A DNA stretch of 64,000 nucleotides from Hysterium pulicare CBS 123377 (GCA_000467715.1 AJFK01000403.1:1-64000); one strand, 5' to 3'. Positions 23,501 to 36,300 are shown, numbered from the stretch's first letter. Program-made: numbers and translations. The notes: generated by a model not told the origin, from the letters alone.

Positions 23501-26500
23501 ACGTTGTACTTAGGAGCCATGCCTCTGAAAGGCACATGGTCAATCTCGAAGCTGGTCTTTCGTCACCTAGCATTACTTCAATGAAACGCACACGTAAGGA
23601 TCATGAGTTTGTATGAGACCCGCCGCTTTGCAAAGACTTGCCATTCATATGCTTACGCAGGACACACGAATGGACCGGCTGGTCTGGGAAGTTGAGACAC
23701 TCACTTCTATGAAGCTCAATAGCATGCTGCGTCGATCCCACATGTTACAACTACTTCATGCGCGTGGGACTTGCCGCAATATAAGTTTGAGAAATGGAGA
23801 CTTATGGTTCACCTCTGGCTAGCGAGTCCAATACCACTTGGAAGCTCGATGAGATGGACCTGTCTCGAGAAGCTTCAGAGCAATAGAACTGAATCTTGAC
23901 ACATCGAGTTATCATGTCTGATACTTCTCCATGCAGCCTACGGAACCTATATGAAATCGATGCAAGGCGGTGCTGAATAGCGGATTTTATGCACTCAACT
24001 TCTGCTATCATGCGCAAATTACGAATTTTTCAATGAAATCCTACAAACGCATGATCAATTGGGGCTGTTAAGATAGCTCTGGAGAAGTGGCCCATGTGGT
24101 TCGGAGCCGAGCGGGAGACATCAATTCCGTCTCACTGCATCAATGGACCCGAGATATGTTCCAGATGTCGTGATCTGGACTTCTTTCAATACTGGATCAA
24201 ATTCGAGCATAGAACCATCACAGAACTACAATGATACCTAGCTAAACATTGTAGAACGATGGCCTAGGATGGGTCTATATTGGTGTTTGGCTGGCTCCGT
24301 AAGCCTGCGAGAAATAGTTCTGTGGCTACATATTCACCTTTTCGCGCCAGAGATGAGTTCATTTCTAATGTATTGAGCTTCTTCATGACGGACGAATTTC
24401 AGTCATGAGATACCGTGATAGCCTCGGCGAACCTTGCAGTCCTTTACATGGAGTAAGCTTGCAATGGTGGCAACGTCACCCCCAGATATCCGAGCCTCTA
24501 GTCGTTGCTCACTATGGATGAACTCGTATCATCATATTCTGTTTGCAGTTCACATGTGCTCGGACATCCTTGTTGCCATAGACTGATTACATTTGGCAGA
24601 GTAGTGTCATTGAGAACATCCCTATCCAGCCGACATGTATTTGAGAAGTCAGAGACAGCACCTTTACCAGCAAGGCCGAAGGGCTGGTAGTATGGCAGCT
24701 TGTATGAAGCGGAATTGTTCTTCATGAGCACCTCACGAAACGCTATGAAGGAATGGCTAGTAAAGAGCCACCATCCTGCAAGTTGATGAATTGATTCGGC
24801 TGTATCAAATCTGGGATTGGCTTCGTTATGGGAATCATTAAAGAAGAGGAGCAAGGCCTATCTTGACTCTGAAGGCTTTACCATGGATCCCGTTGGGTTT
24901 TGGGGACTATCGTGGTAGCGACATAGTTATGGACCAAGAACTTGACATCTCCATTATTACGTTCCACCATCCCACACCGATGACCAAATCAAATCAATTC
25001 GCCCACCCAGGATAAGTTGCACTCGGCCAGGAAACCAGAAGCCTTCTTTATACAGAGTATGGTAGAGTATGGCAGCCTCACCATGCTTTTGCTTTCTTTG
25101 ACCAAGAAGCCATTACCTACTTTACAAGGAAGTATATTTTAACCATGGCTCACTTCAGAACTGGTGCCGAGATAAAGCCAAGGATTATCCATGACAGACA
25201 TGGTCTGTATGCCATGTGCTTGGCTCTTTGGCTTCGAATACGACTACAGGCAGCTTTTGAATGGATATCAGTGTATGGATTTAAGTATTCGTTTGGAAAC
25301 GCAGGGAATGTGGGTTCTCTCTAACACGACTCTGATACCAAATTCATGGCGTCGAGCTCCCATGGTATAATAAAGTGCCATGAGATCATCTGCCATGGTC
25401 CGTTCGGGGAGTTATTTCCAAACACTAGGTCTTATTTTCCACATTCACGCCGAATAATGTGCGGCGGGTCATCACAATTAGCGCCTTATCATAAGCTTCG
25501 GATCATGTAAAGAATGGACCGGAATCCTACTTAAATCACCTAGCTATCCAGACTCATGGGAGTAACGCCAATTCCGAGTATCAAGCCGCTTCCAAGACCA
25601 TGGGTGTTTCTTTGACCGGTTCTCCATTGAAAAAGCTTGTCCATCATGGTCTGCAACGGACCGTGAGATCTAGTTCAAGGAGGACTTTCCGGTTAGTTTG
25701 GATGCCTATATCATTGTAAGGCCCATGCGCCTCGCCTTCCCTTTCCCATTCAAAGAAGTTCAAGGGGTTGTGCGGCAGTGAATAACTTCGACGTGCTTGA
25801 CCAGTTCATGTGCGCCAGTCTTTTTTCGAGGGTCTTGATGGCACCATTGAATGTGCGGGCAGGATACAAGATAACCATGATACTGTCAGAATCTCAAAAT
25901 CGATGGCGAAGTCCGGTATGGGTTTTTGATCTAGACGTTCCATCCCATTTTATATGATAAAGGCGAGAACTCTTCAATGCTACTTACCCTCATATCGTCA
26001 CTCCTCCAGCCGAACATCATACCAACGATAGATAGACTAGTTCTTCCTAACGGACTGGTACTTAAGCAAAACCTTCATCACTGGTCGACCATATGTCTTA
26101 GTGAAGCGGATAGATAGCATGGATTCGTCTCCCTCATCAGTGCAAAGATGTTTCTCCCTCTCTTTGGCAATACAACGGAACACTACCGCTCCTTCACCAC
26201 CGTTCACCTCGCCTAACAACCGTGAATGCATCGTAGCCGAGACGCGCTAAGGTCTGTCACCCTCACACCTCGAATTATAGAATTTGGGCTCAGTAATCAA
26301 CACTTTTTGTGTATACCGGATTAGGAAAGTTTTTGGTTCAGGGAGACCTGAGGCCGATATGGAGCATGAGAACTCCTGGTCATGGAGTAGATTCGTGAAT
26401 CAAAGAGCGACCGCGGTTATCAGCTCTGTAGGTTAATTTGATAATGTGGAGATTAGGTATTGCTTAGGGAGCGCAAGAAAGACTTTTGGCCGCTATTTGT

Positions 26501-26723
26501 CTACTGTACATTGCTGGTATTTGCTTGCTTCTGAAAGTTTTGGGGATTCTCGAAAATGAGACTGTGATGTGGAGTTGGTCTGAGAGAGCAGGATGGGAGA
26601 TTGGAGTAGGCAATTGGGAATAGAACTACGCCGAATGACGAAAGATATATCCCGTTTTGTGGGCATCTGGCAAACCGGGTGAATGTAACTGACACCACCT
26701 TTGGGAAAAGATCCGCTACAGCC
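20592..26723. other. Gene-poor 6-kb tract of unidentified origin
   Basis: No gene, RNA or transposon could be recognised on either strand. The longest open frames are about 125 codons and resemble nothing. Base composition is mixed and not AT-rich, with CpA still common, so it does not look like heavily RIP-mutated DNA. CCATGG occurs at least eight times between 22016 and 25603. A TATTTAAA-plus-CT-leader-plus-ATG arrangement near 21430-21507 resembles a promoter, but the frame after the ATG closes within about 35 codons. A diverged duplication sits at its left end. It may be old decayed coding DNA or simply non-coding spacer. Confidence 0.5.
20853..21300. repeat. Diverged direct duplication, 303-bp spacing
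   Basis: A segment starting TGACCGCTACTAGGAA at 20853 is echoed from 21156 (TGACCGCTACAAGGAA). Both continue with the shared CACTGCATTGTGA and, further on, a CCGCCTCGCT / CTGCCTCGCT stretch. The offset of 303 is a multiple of three. The minus strand reads similarly in both copies (SEAV-I/L-HV-RS, ending in SGQ), as if from a protein with repeats of about 101 residues. Identity is patchy, so the duplication is old. Confidence 0.45.
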
Positions 26724-28125
26724 CTACTCATTCATTTCCATTCCCAAGTCAGATCCAAACTCAGCACTCTCGTCCTGAGAGAACTGGTAAGTTTCAAAGA
26801 ATCCTTCTTTATGGCTGTAACTCTCCACCAAATCTCTAGCATTGATAGTCTGCCCGATCTTCATTAGCAACGAGGCTAGTGCACCTGCATCAGAGGCGAG
26901 CGTTCTGCACTCAGTATTGGTAGCCGTGTCATCTGTGTAAATTATTCCGCATTTATATGACTGGTATCGGTTGAGGAAGATGGTGTATCTCGGCCATGGG
27001 TATCCGTTGAACCTTTCCCAGCTGTTACCAATAACAAAATGCTGCAGAAGAGGTAGTCTATTCTGAAATGTCGCAAAATGTTTGGACCAGACGTCATCGT
27101 GTTTCATGTGAAGAAGTAGATCGCTAACTCGCGAGCGATCGGGATACCCCTTTCCGTCTACTTCCATTGAGGTTGTTACTTTAACTAGTATAGAACAGTC
27201 GATAAAGCTAAGCTCTCGTAATGTTGAGTTGTGAGCGATGATCCAGACGACGTAGTCATCATTGATCATTGTGAGTTGCCCGAGCATAATGGCCTTCAGG
27301 TTCGGAAAATGCAGTGCCGAAAGTTCGGCTCGTGGATAGAAGCCCCAGGGAGCGTCAAAGCTGAGCTCCAGACGAGTCAAGCGTAGGCTGTGACTCAGGT
27401 AGACCGACGGAAACGTAGCCACAAAATCGAGAGATTCTGGATTGTCTGGTATGTCTGGGAAGCTGCCGTCAGGTCTGTTGAACAGGATCGCGCAACGAAA
27501 ATCTAGATGCAACTCTTCTACGTTCTTCAAACTTGCGGCAAATGATGAAACATAAGATGTATAATCAGCAGAACATTGTAGGTTTTTGACTGATAGTGCT
27601 CGAAGGTTGCACTTCTTCTGGCCCAGTCGTTCAAAGAGCTCCATCAGCATCGTTTCTTGGATGCGTGCTTGTCTGCTATCGTTGATGTCGTAGACAGAAA
27701 CATCGAAGTGTAACTTGATCGATCGTAGGGAGGGCATCGTCGCCACAATCTTACAGATTCGGACAAAGACTTTCAATATCGCTTGTCCGGTGTATCCATC
27801 GGACTAGTTTGTGTTAGCAAGACCATCAAGTCATTGAGTCTATGGGCCATATTACTCTTCTTTCGTTTGTGACGATGAGATAGTTCTTGGGCCGTATGCG
27901 CAGCTCCCTCACAAACTTTGTAACCGCTAGATTATTGAGAACATCCGGAAATTTGGGACGGCCGCGGTAGGTAGTCCGAACTTCGAGGTGAGCGAACAGA
28001 GCAGAGGTAGCGGGACCGGAGACCTTCCTGCATGTGAGTCGCAAATGTCGAAGAGACCGTTTGTTCAACCGCTCCGCCACTTCCAAAAGCAGCTCAGCTG
28101 GTAGGTCAATCAAAGTGAGACCCAT
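26724..28125 (-). CDS. F-box protein with LRR-like C-terminal region (paralogue 1)
   Basis: Predicted SCF ubiquitin-ligase adaptor. The N-terminus has an F-box: LIDLPAELLLEVAERLNKRS then LRHLRLTCRKVSGPATSALF (residues about 4-44). The remaining 400 residues carry irregular leucine-rich segments such as LRSIKLHFD, GFYPRAELSALHFPNLKAI, WIIAHNSTLRELSF, and a conserved tail ASDAGALASLLMKIGQ. Two exons: 28125-27856 and 27803-26724, with a 52-nt intron 27804-27855 (donor GTAATA, branch GCTAAC). Spliced protein is 449 aa. It is paralogous to the next gene to the right and to the two F-box genes at 60.4-64.0 kb. Frame and splice sites are intact. The substrate is unknown. Fungal genomes carry expanded families of this sort, usually poorly conserved between species. 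Confidence 0.85.
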
Positions 28126-28588
28126 CTTGTCCTTCCGAAGCCTTGCAGCAAGGCGAGCCGGAGGACTTGAGAGGTTCAGTGATCAAAGGAAGCGAAGATG
28201 AGCCCTCTGGAAAAGACTTGGTGAGGTGAAGGTGACGTAGTGTAGACGTTGGTGAAGGAACCAAGTAGAAGTGGAAAGGAAGTTTGGAATTTGTAAGAAC
28301 TGACTCACTACATCACGTGCAAGTTGGTTAAAAGAATCTCTAGGGTGATTTGGAGAGTAGAAACTAGTATTTTAGAAAAGCAAAAGGGCCCTGTCCGGTA
28401 TCCAATCGCTGATGGATATGAACTTCTTGAAGACCCTCACAATCCCACGTAATTGGTGAAGCTGAATCCATGAATTGTCCGATCGAACAGCCATAGACCT
28501 CCTGAACCATTTGCCGATTCGAAATATTCACACTTTGAGCTGATACCGTTTGGAGTTGATCATAATTTGTCCCTTCCGCTACTCAGAA
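28126..28588. other. Promoter region between F-box paralogues
   Basis: 463 bp with no gene. It contains CACGTG at 28314 and a GAAGTGGAAAGGAAG-type purine-rich stretch similar to one upstream of the neighbouring paralogue. Confidence 0.5.
28314..28319. promoter_or_regulatory. CACGTG E-box upstream of F-box paralogue 1
   Basis: TCACGTG about 190 bp upstream of the ATG at 28125 (minus-strand gene). The paralogue to the right has the same heptamer about 260 bp upstream of its start, which supports a shared ancestral promoter. Confidence 0.3.
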
Positions 28589-29994
28589 TCAGAATCCGAA
28601 GTCCTCAAAGCCAGACGAATCTTCCGAGCAGATTGAGTAGTCGCTATATCTCTTCCTCAGATATTTAGCACGTGGATGCTGTCCGAATTTCTCCACCAAA
28701 GATGCCAGTGCCATCGCATCAGAGCCACGAACCTCTCGTTCAAGGCCATGAGCGGTCTCACTTTCGCTGACAATTCCGCAATTGTAGACTTTATACCTGC
28801 TCTTCGAGATATCAAAATGGGCATCCGCCCTGGGGTTCAAAAATTCCAAATAGTCCAAGTCCCGGTTTCTGAAGTCATTTGTGAAGTGCTTTAGCTTTGG
28901 CAAGTTGTGCGAGAAAGTTGAGAAGACTTCGCTCCAATAGATTCCGGGTTTCTTGCTGGTTGATTCGACAGTGTCTCGGATTGCTTTGGGTATCCCTTCT
29001 CATCCGTGTCCAACTTAGTGGTGGTTTCCATGAGAATAGGACATTCCACCAGAGATAGCTCTCGTAATGTTGAGCCGTGAGATATAATCCACTCGATTTG
29101 GTCTCCGCCGCATAATGTAAGATTTCGAAATTCTAAACTCCTCAACGCTGGAAAATGGAGTCCTGAAAGCTCGAGACGCGGATAAAATCCCCAGAAGAAA
29201 TTGAAGGCGAGAACAAGACGAGTCATGTTCTCAACGTTGTGCGATAGGTAGGTAAGCGGAAAGGCGGCTAGAATCTCCTGCATCCATCTATCTTGTGGCT
29301 CGTGGATATGGTATTCATCAAACATATAAAGCGACAGGTCTTTAACGTTTCCCATCACGGTCGTCAATGTCGAACCACCAAGTTGATGATCGGCATTGTA
29401 TCGAAGATTCTCAATAGCCAACTCCTGCAGCTTGCAGCCACTGTTACTCAAACTCTCAAACAGGGTTTGCAGCAATTGATATTGCTGATCGGCGGCGTGC
29501 AATCGTAATTCTTCCACATCGAATTTTTGCATCAATAGTTCCTCGGCTAACGCGCCTTCGAAATGTAAAGATATTGACCCAAGATGTGGAAGCATCTCAG
29601 CAATCTCGACCGCACGCTCAATGTCAATCCACGCACTGAAATGTCCCTGAACGTAATGATTAGCGTTCGGATAAGTTTGAAGGTGGCATGCAAATACGCT
29701 TACCAAGGCTTCTCTGAGAACCAGTCGGTTCTCTTCAGGATAGATGTGAAGCTTTTTTACACATGGCGCGATATTTGGATTCCCCATAATATTTGAAAAG
29801 CGTCTGCCAAGTTTGGAACGTTTGGTGGATAGTTGTATGGTAAGAGCTGAGAATAACTCAGAAGTAGCAGGGCCTAGGACGTGCTTGCATACAAGCCTGA
29901 GCCTCCTCAGAGACCGTCTGGGTAGCCACTGAGCTACAAGCAGCAGCAGCTCAGCAGGCAGATCGACCAGTGTAACAGGCATGTTGCTAATCAC
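28589..29994 (-). pseudogene. F-box protein paralogue 2, frame-disrupted
   Basis: Paralogue of the gene at 26.7-28.1 kb. It starts MISNMPVTLVDLPAELLLLV (ATG 29994 or 29982), with the F-box to about residue 50 and then matching leucine-rich blocks (GFYPRLELSGLHFPALRSL, WIISHGSTLRELSLVECPIL). An in-frame 57-nt intron, 29647-29703 (donor GTAAGC, acceptor CAG), falls where paralogue 1 is interrupted. At about 28945 the frame slips by one base: upstream it reads KGYPKQSETLSN, downstream it continues as YWSEVFSTFSHNLPKLKHF and the conserved tail SDAMALASLVEKFGQ to 28589. No intron can bridge the slip. Either a one-base deletion has inactivated the last quarter of the protein, or this is a sequencing error. 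The unshifted frame would still give about 350 aa including the F-box. Confidence 0.72.
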
Positions 29995-30839
29995 TGTCGA
30001 CGAGACAGAAATGAGGGTAAGAGTCCCGCGGCTGTGATTCAGAGGCCTACTCTATTAGTTAAAGTTCCATGTGCGAAGATCTGGATTCGGAGGCAACAAT
30101 ACCTTCAGGCTGAGTGTCGTTGGCTCAGCGACTAATCCGCCGTGGAGGTGATAAGGCAGTAATCTTGAGGAAGCAGTCCAGAAGGACGTGGTGAAGAAAA
30201 GTAAATAAGAAGATGAAGTGAAATTGGAATGTGAACCGCGTCCCTCACCTGATCACGTGAGAGCCAGTCGAACCTTAACAAGAAGGTGCACAATGGGGTG
30301 TCATAATTCGTCGTTTTCGGTGGATGTGTCTGCGCTTACTAAATTCTTTACTGCCAGCCTACACAGCCGATTTGGACTTTGTACAAGGCGTTAAAGCAAG
30401 TTGCCATCCTTGAGGTTAGTTCGCATTAGGAATCAGATCAATCTAGGTATGTACGGCTATGGAAGTCCGTAATACGACATATAATGACAGACACTTATCG
30501 TGAATAAGGCGCATTGGGTTCAGTTCCGTTGGGATCATATCCCAGCCCACTGTAGGGCGTCTATTGCTCATAAATCGCAAAGCGAAAGAATAAGCCTTTA
30601 CTATACCTAGCCATATATTCAAGAAAAAGAGCCCATATAAACGCCAGCCCATGATAGCAAGCCAGTAACAACGAACAAGAAATATGGAATGTTTGTAAGT
30701 CTTGACATAAAATGAACGTGACCCAACCCACCCATATTAGACTCCCAAAAATAATATGTCAAACCCCTCGTACCGCTATGCCAAATACTTACGAAAGCTA
30801 AATCTGTACCTCATATCTCCGCTAGTCAGACTGGATCCA
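29995..30839. other. Promoter of F-box paralogue 2 and spacer
   Basis: About 845 bp with no gene. It contains GATCACGTGA (30251-30260) about 260 bp upstream of the F-box start. The remaining sequence up to the convergent end of the lipid-transfer gene shows nothing recognisable. Confidence 0.5.
30254..30259. promoter_or_regulatory. CACGTG E-box upstream of F-box paralogue 2
   Basis: The core of the palindrome TCACGTGA. It is the counterpart of the CACGTG upstream of paralogue 1, with nearby TGAAGTGAAATTGGAA echoing the other promoter. Confidence 0.3.
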
Positions 30840-32643
30840 CTATGCCCCATACTCCTTATTAGGCTCGAGCTGGAACTGATTGGCATGGAGTCCTTTTAGG
30901 ACCGCTTCCCCATCTTTGGTCAGATCTGGCTTTCCTGCAGGCGTGACAGCCCCAGTGAAGAATCTCGGCTGCCACTCCACATTCCGGGCTTTTCGATCCG
31001 CCGCTCTCTGTCGCTGCTTCTCTTCGATTTCCTGCTTGAGTGTGGTTGCAAGGCCGTATTGTCTATTTACAATTGCGTTCGTAACACCTTCCCAGAATTT
31101 ACGGGATTCGTTCGGAAGTTGCTCCTCTATCGGTGGAATAAACTTTGGTACAGGATAGAGCGGATTAAGGTCGATCAGAACGATTTTCTCCTAATAGTTC
31201 AGGTTATTAGTAAATCACCGAACTATGGAAGGAAGGAAGACGAACGGAAGCCTTCGCGAAGGGCTGGCTGCCAAGCGTGTAGTAAACCTTGTCTTGCCAG
31301 CAGCCTTCTATCCGACCCAAAACATCTTTTTCCGGAACATCCTTTATCTTTGTCTTGGTGTCGTTGTCCGAGTCATATGTGAAAATGACACCTTCAACTT
31401 TATTTTGCGATCGCCCTAACCAGCCTTCTTCCACATATTGCAGTATGACTTTCATCTTCGTCTTGGCGCATGTTACATAGCAGGAATCGGCAACGCTGAC
31501 ATTGAGAGAACCTAGGATAGTTTAGCAATGGTTGAAAGCCTCGCTCCACATAAATATTCGACTGACCTCTCAAAAGACCTCCAAGATAAGCAGCTGGATG
31601 GGTCAGCTGGTATAATTCATTTTCCCTATTCTGGAGCTCGATGAAAATGCCGAGATTATGCGCTCCAGCTATTACACGTATGCTCGTTCCAGTGAACTTC
31701 GCGCTCAATTGATCATATCCTCTAGCAGTGATGCCTTTCTCCGGACAATCGATGAAGAATGCGGAAACCGGAGGATGATGCGAAGTCTGCTCGGTTAGAT
31801 ACGATACTTTGACTGGCTTTGTCTCGGCTGTGCTGCTGGCGCTACTAGCTGATGCGCCTTTTGAGTCATGTTTCAGGGCAGGCATTGTATCCTCGATTTC
31901 CCAATTACACTGCGCAAGCAGTCAGAAGGGCAACATTTAAGATTGGGAGGTGGTTTACGCGGAAGAATTCTCCTAATGTTGAATTGTATGGCTTGCATGG
32001 CTTTCCTTTCACATATTTCTAGCACGGCGCATTAGTTGCAGCTCCAATTAAGAAGCATCTACTGCCCTACCAAGTCTTTTGAAAACCAAAATCTCAAAGT
32101 GCCGAGCATACGGCCAAGTGGTTCGTCAGAATCTCCGATGCTATGTCCATGAGTATACGATGAGTGAAACAGCTGCCGAGGATCCAAAAGCTAACCTTAT
32201 GAAAGTTTCTGGTCTGTCCAAATAATGCCAATATTCTGTCCCCAGTCAGCAAATCTCGTTTCAAATGTGTAACGCGTGGTATTGCGGGTCGGAGGGAGGC
32301 TAGAAGGTGGCGATAGGCATACCCAAGTTCGGGATGGGTTCGATGAGTTGAGCTGGCAATGAGAATCTAACAGCGGCAAGATCAGAGACGCCTATAAACC
32401 TGCAGAGGAGAAAAAAGGAGTCAGTATAGAGCATGGCAAAGTATCTGGGCGGGTGGTGCAAGAGTTTCATTACTTCTTTAAGACGCTTAGAAATGTTCGT
32501 AGCTTAGAGCCTTCATCTTGCGGCTTTTCCACCGGAGCGTTCGCCGGTGTCGAAGCTCTCGAGGGTTCTGTTGAGCTCACAGCTGATACTGCTGGAGAAG
32601 GCTTCGCAGCCGCCGGAGCGGGAGACGCGGCGGAATCCGCCAT
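30840..32643 (-). CDS. Oxysterol-binding-related lipid transfer protein, Osh6/Osh7-like
   Basis: Short-form ORP without PH domain. In yeast this type exchanges phosphatidylserine for PI4P at ER-plasma membrane contacts. Eight exons: 32643-32474, 32399-32323, 32235-32196, 32140-32071, 32018-31959, 31909-31567, 31511-31246 and 31190-30840. The seven introns are 49-87 nt. Spliced protein is 458 aa. After an Ala/Pro-rich N-terminal tail of about 45 residues come FIGVSDLAAVRFSLPAQLIEP, read as FIGVSDLAAVRFSLP, PNLEYWHYLDRPETF, FWFSKDLKYVKGKPCKPYNS and LGEFFRCNW. The ORP signature EQTSHHPPVSAF is at residues 179-190. The C-terminus has LIDLNPLYPVPKF and a charged coiled segment. The KPYN-lid and Osh6/7-like FIGVSD start separate it from Kes1/Osh4. 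The seventh donor, GTTCGT, is the least certain junction. Confidence 0.92.
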
Positions 32644-33322
32644 AAGGCTCGAAAAGGCGAGTACAATGGAAGCTGAGCGGAAACCGGTAAGAATGAGTTG
32701 CGATGGAAGCGATAAAGATTCCTTTGCAAGCTTGTGGATGTTAGACGGGGCAAGGCGGGCGCGAGGGAAGTTGGGTCGAGGTCAATTTCTGGCGGCGTGA
32801 GCTCTGACGTCTTTGCTTCGTGATGCTATCTTATCGTGTGGCTTGGCAAAACCGCGGGGCGTGAAAGCAACAAAACAAAATAGATTAAAGAAGCATCTTC
32901 ACGATTTATTGCTGTTCGACTTAGAGAGCACGATTAGAGATGGGCTGTAGGGCTGTCTCTGTAGGGATAGACATGGTTATCGTTGACGTGAAACTCCATC
33001 CAATCAATGCGACACGAAGTGTTCAGGGAGGCCCCCATTGCATGCAAAGCCAGCCTCTTTCCCGAAAACGGTTATTGATTTCTATTTATCTATTCTATTA
33101 TCTACATGCCATCCTGACCCGGCATCACACAGTCATAAGGCCAGTCAGTCGTCACATCTACCCGATCAGTGATAGGGTCACACAGACGCGACGCTGCCAC
33201 ACCATCATCTGATACATATTTGCTGACGTAATCCATGTAGCAGCTGCAGTCTAGTCACAGGTGTTGATCGTCCACGCAGCATACTTCTCTAGAGCAGTGT
33301 TCAATACGAACCTCAGCCATTT
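32644..33322. other. Spacer between Osh6/7-like gene and palB
   Basis: About 680 bp. It holds the promoter of the lipid-transfer gene and the 3' flank of palB. No gene or repeat seen. Confidence 0.6.
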
Positions 33323-36300
33323 TCAGTCATCCCATTCTCTCCATACTCCGATTTGGCAGGTTCCTGGAACATCCACGAAAAGTTCCACTTCATACCACTC
33401 TTCAATCGAAGCCCCAGGGCCTGACAGCCTGTCTAGCACAATCCAGAGGTCTCCTCCGTAGAGCATATCCGGCTCCAAGTCGACACTCTCAGTCCTGATC
33501 GACGCCGCGTCACTGTACTCTCCGTTCTCAGAACATGCCAGGAATCTCCTCTCGGGACCTCTTCCTAGCTCCAGGCTCACGCGTAGCGGGCTACGGATGT
33601 TGAGATTAGATTCAACGGTATAGAACGAACGTGGAGACCTAGCTCGCAGAAATCTGCAAACGATAGTACATGCCACAAGTCGACGAGGAACAATTGGCGC
33701 CGCGATCTTGTTGACTGTAGGCCCAAAGCATGCACTCGCAAGTTTCATAGGGATGAGGCCGGCTCCATCTCTTGGTATAGGTGTGGTTTCGCATTCGGAC
33801 ATGCTGTCCACTCTTAATGAGAAATCTGCCATTTTTCCAGCTTCAAACAACGAGCAGATTATCGTGTATGTTCCGGGAACTACATCTTCGATTTCGGCAA
33901 AGGCACACCCGCTACGATGATCTCCGGAATCTACAAGGATGTCCCTGTTGTTTAGGCGGTGGATCCTCTTCCCGTATCCGTGAACCATTTTCATATGAAC
34001 TGGGAGTTGGTCCCCGTGCGTCCATATCAATATTGCTAAAGAAGTTTTCTGCTTTAACTTGAGAGTGAATTGAGGATTCTCGAAGTAGCGCGGAGACCGA
34101 GTATCCCCACCAGCAGTTTCTTTTGTCCAGCTTCCAGAGACGGTTTTTTCGCATGCATATTTCTGAATAGCACGCTCGAATGAAATTTGAGAATTCGAGA
34201 ATGCCGAAAGCGTAAACGTGTAGGATGATGCTGGTAAGTCGTCATGGTCTGCCACAACTGTGTATGTCGAATTGGGCTCGCACACCCATGAAAGAAGACT
34301 CTGCGGGGTATTGACATAATGCGCCCGCTCGAGGTAATTGTCCTTGACGTACACTCGTTCTCCCTTCCTATCGCAGACGTAGATGCTCATATAGCCCTTA
34401 GGGGGGTCTCCAGATGAGTAGAACTGCGTTTCAGGATTCACAGTCCCATCGTTGAATGCATCTGACTGCCCATGTTCCTCCTCGGGCGTATCGCGGAAGT
34501 GGCGGCACAGGAGGAACCATATAATGCCACCCTCTTTAGAAGTGAAAGAGAACTGCGGATAATTGACAATGCAACCTCCATCGTTCTCTTTGGACTCTAC
34601 ATCCCATTGGAAATGGATGTCCTGACGGTAGCGGAACAAGCCAGGGTTCCAATTCAAATACAGACTCTCAAAATGCTGAATAACGCTGTCGAGTCCAATC
34701 CAAAAGGTGCCCGGATACGGTTTGTCTTTTGGTAAAGTAGGTTCTGTATGAACGAGATCTGGGCCAGCAGCTTTGGAGTTACCGCTCGAAGAAGAATTAT
34801 CGAAAGTCGGCACAGCTGACAGATCGTTGCCTCTCCAACCTTTGCCTTCTACCCACGGGTTTTTGACTAAGAATAATTTCTCATGGTCGGTCTCCTTCAT
34901 ATCTAGAACGGCATAGTTATGTTGGCCTTCGAGTCCTAGCTCTCGCTCATTTCGGTGCGACATCTTTCCAGTGCCAACCGTGACCAAAACATCACCGTAC
35001 AGAAAAGCTTTGTAGATTCTGGCCCATAGTTGGCTAGGGACTGTGTCTGTTCTAGGAACCGTTAGACTTCTCCTAAACAGCAATCAATTCGGCACTTACT
35101 CCTGCAGGTAAATCTGTTCGGGAATCCAGCCCGTCATGGTCCATAGGTCACTGCAAGAGTTACTACCTGGGAAATCGTAGCCTCCTCGAACCTTCAGATA
35201 GGCCTTCTCCAACAGAGCTGGCCACAGCAGTGCGGAATTCCGTCGATCAACAACATGGAGCATCCGGTGGGTCTTAGAAAGTGGAAGTCTGTCGTCGATG
35301 ACCACTCTCCTCCAGCAACCGTTGAAGTTTAGTCGAACAATGTACTTGCCATTTGGAGATATTATAGGTCTGTCGCGCGTCTTGTCGTAGGGCCATATTG
35401 CATTTGAAATAATCTGTTAATGTTAGATTTCGCCTCGAACTCCCGGCAGACGTTTGAGCTGACCTTTTCATGACCTCTCTCAGATCTGGCAATTCCGGCG
35501 CATAAACTCGCCACCACAGAACAGTCGGTCGCTGCGTCTTGAACTAAGTCAACAGAACGAGAGGTACTCATGACGGGACCAAGATCATTTCTGTTCGGAA
35601 ACCGACTTGGGGGTGGAAGAGCATCTTTAGCTCGTGCCCACCCAGCCAGAAATTGGAGCTGGTGAGTCGATACATTCAAGTCGGGCGAGTCAATGAACAA
35701 CTTGTTTCCATCTTCAGGCACGAATTCCGACGAATTCGGCGGGCCTTTCCAAGGGGCAAAAGTAAATCCATTCACCTTAGAAGCTCTCAGTAGAAGTATC
35801 TCTTCTTTTTTGGAAAGCTTCCTGGTAGATATTGGTTCCTTGAGCTGTTTGAATTGTTTGCCTGCGGTAAGGCGTTCTGTTTGGGATTGCACTGAATATT
35901 GTGTCGTTTTGGTGCTCAAAAGCGAAGGAAGTTGGTAAGGAATATCCCGAGGAACAATTGTTGCCGAGCTAGTACCTGTATCAAATGAGAGTGCAGGCTC
36001 GCTGTCTCTCACTATGATATCGAACGACGGGAAAGTGTGGCTGTTTTGGAGTGTGTTCCTCTCATTCGGTATTTCTGGTTTCAAATGTTCCGCCTGTTTT
36101 GGAGTTATAGAACTTAAAGACACTTGAGTTAATGGGCGATGCTCTTTCAATGCGTTGACTGATTCGATCTTGGAGTTTTTGGCGTAGAAGTCAATTGAAG
36201 TTGGATTGGTCGTGGACGTTATATTGCTGATAACGCTAGGCGAAACCTTTGTAGAAGGGACTAGAGGCGGAGTAGATGTAGCAACTGAGGTAGCCCAAAG

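Noticed and set aside
20592-26723. RIP-degraded transposon
   Set aside because: The tract is not AT-rich, keeps many CpA and CpG steps, and shows no terminal repeats or transposase or polymerase motifs.
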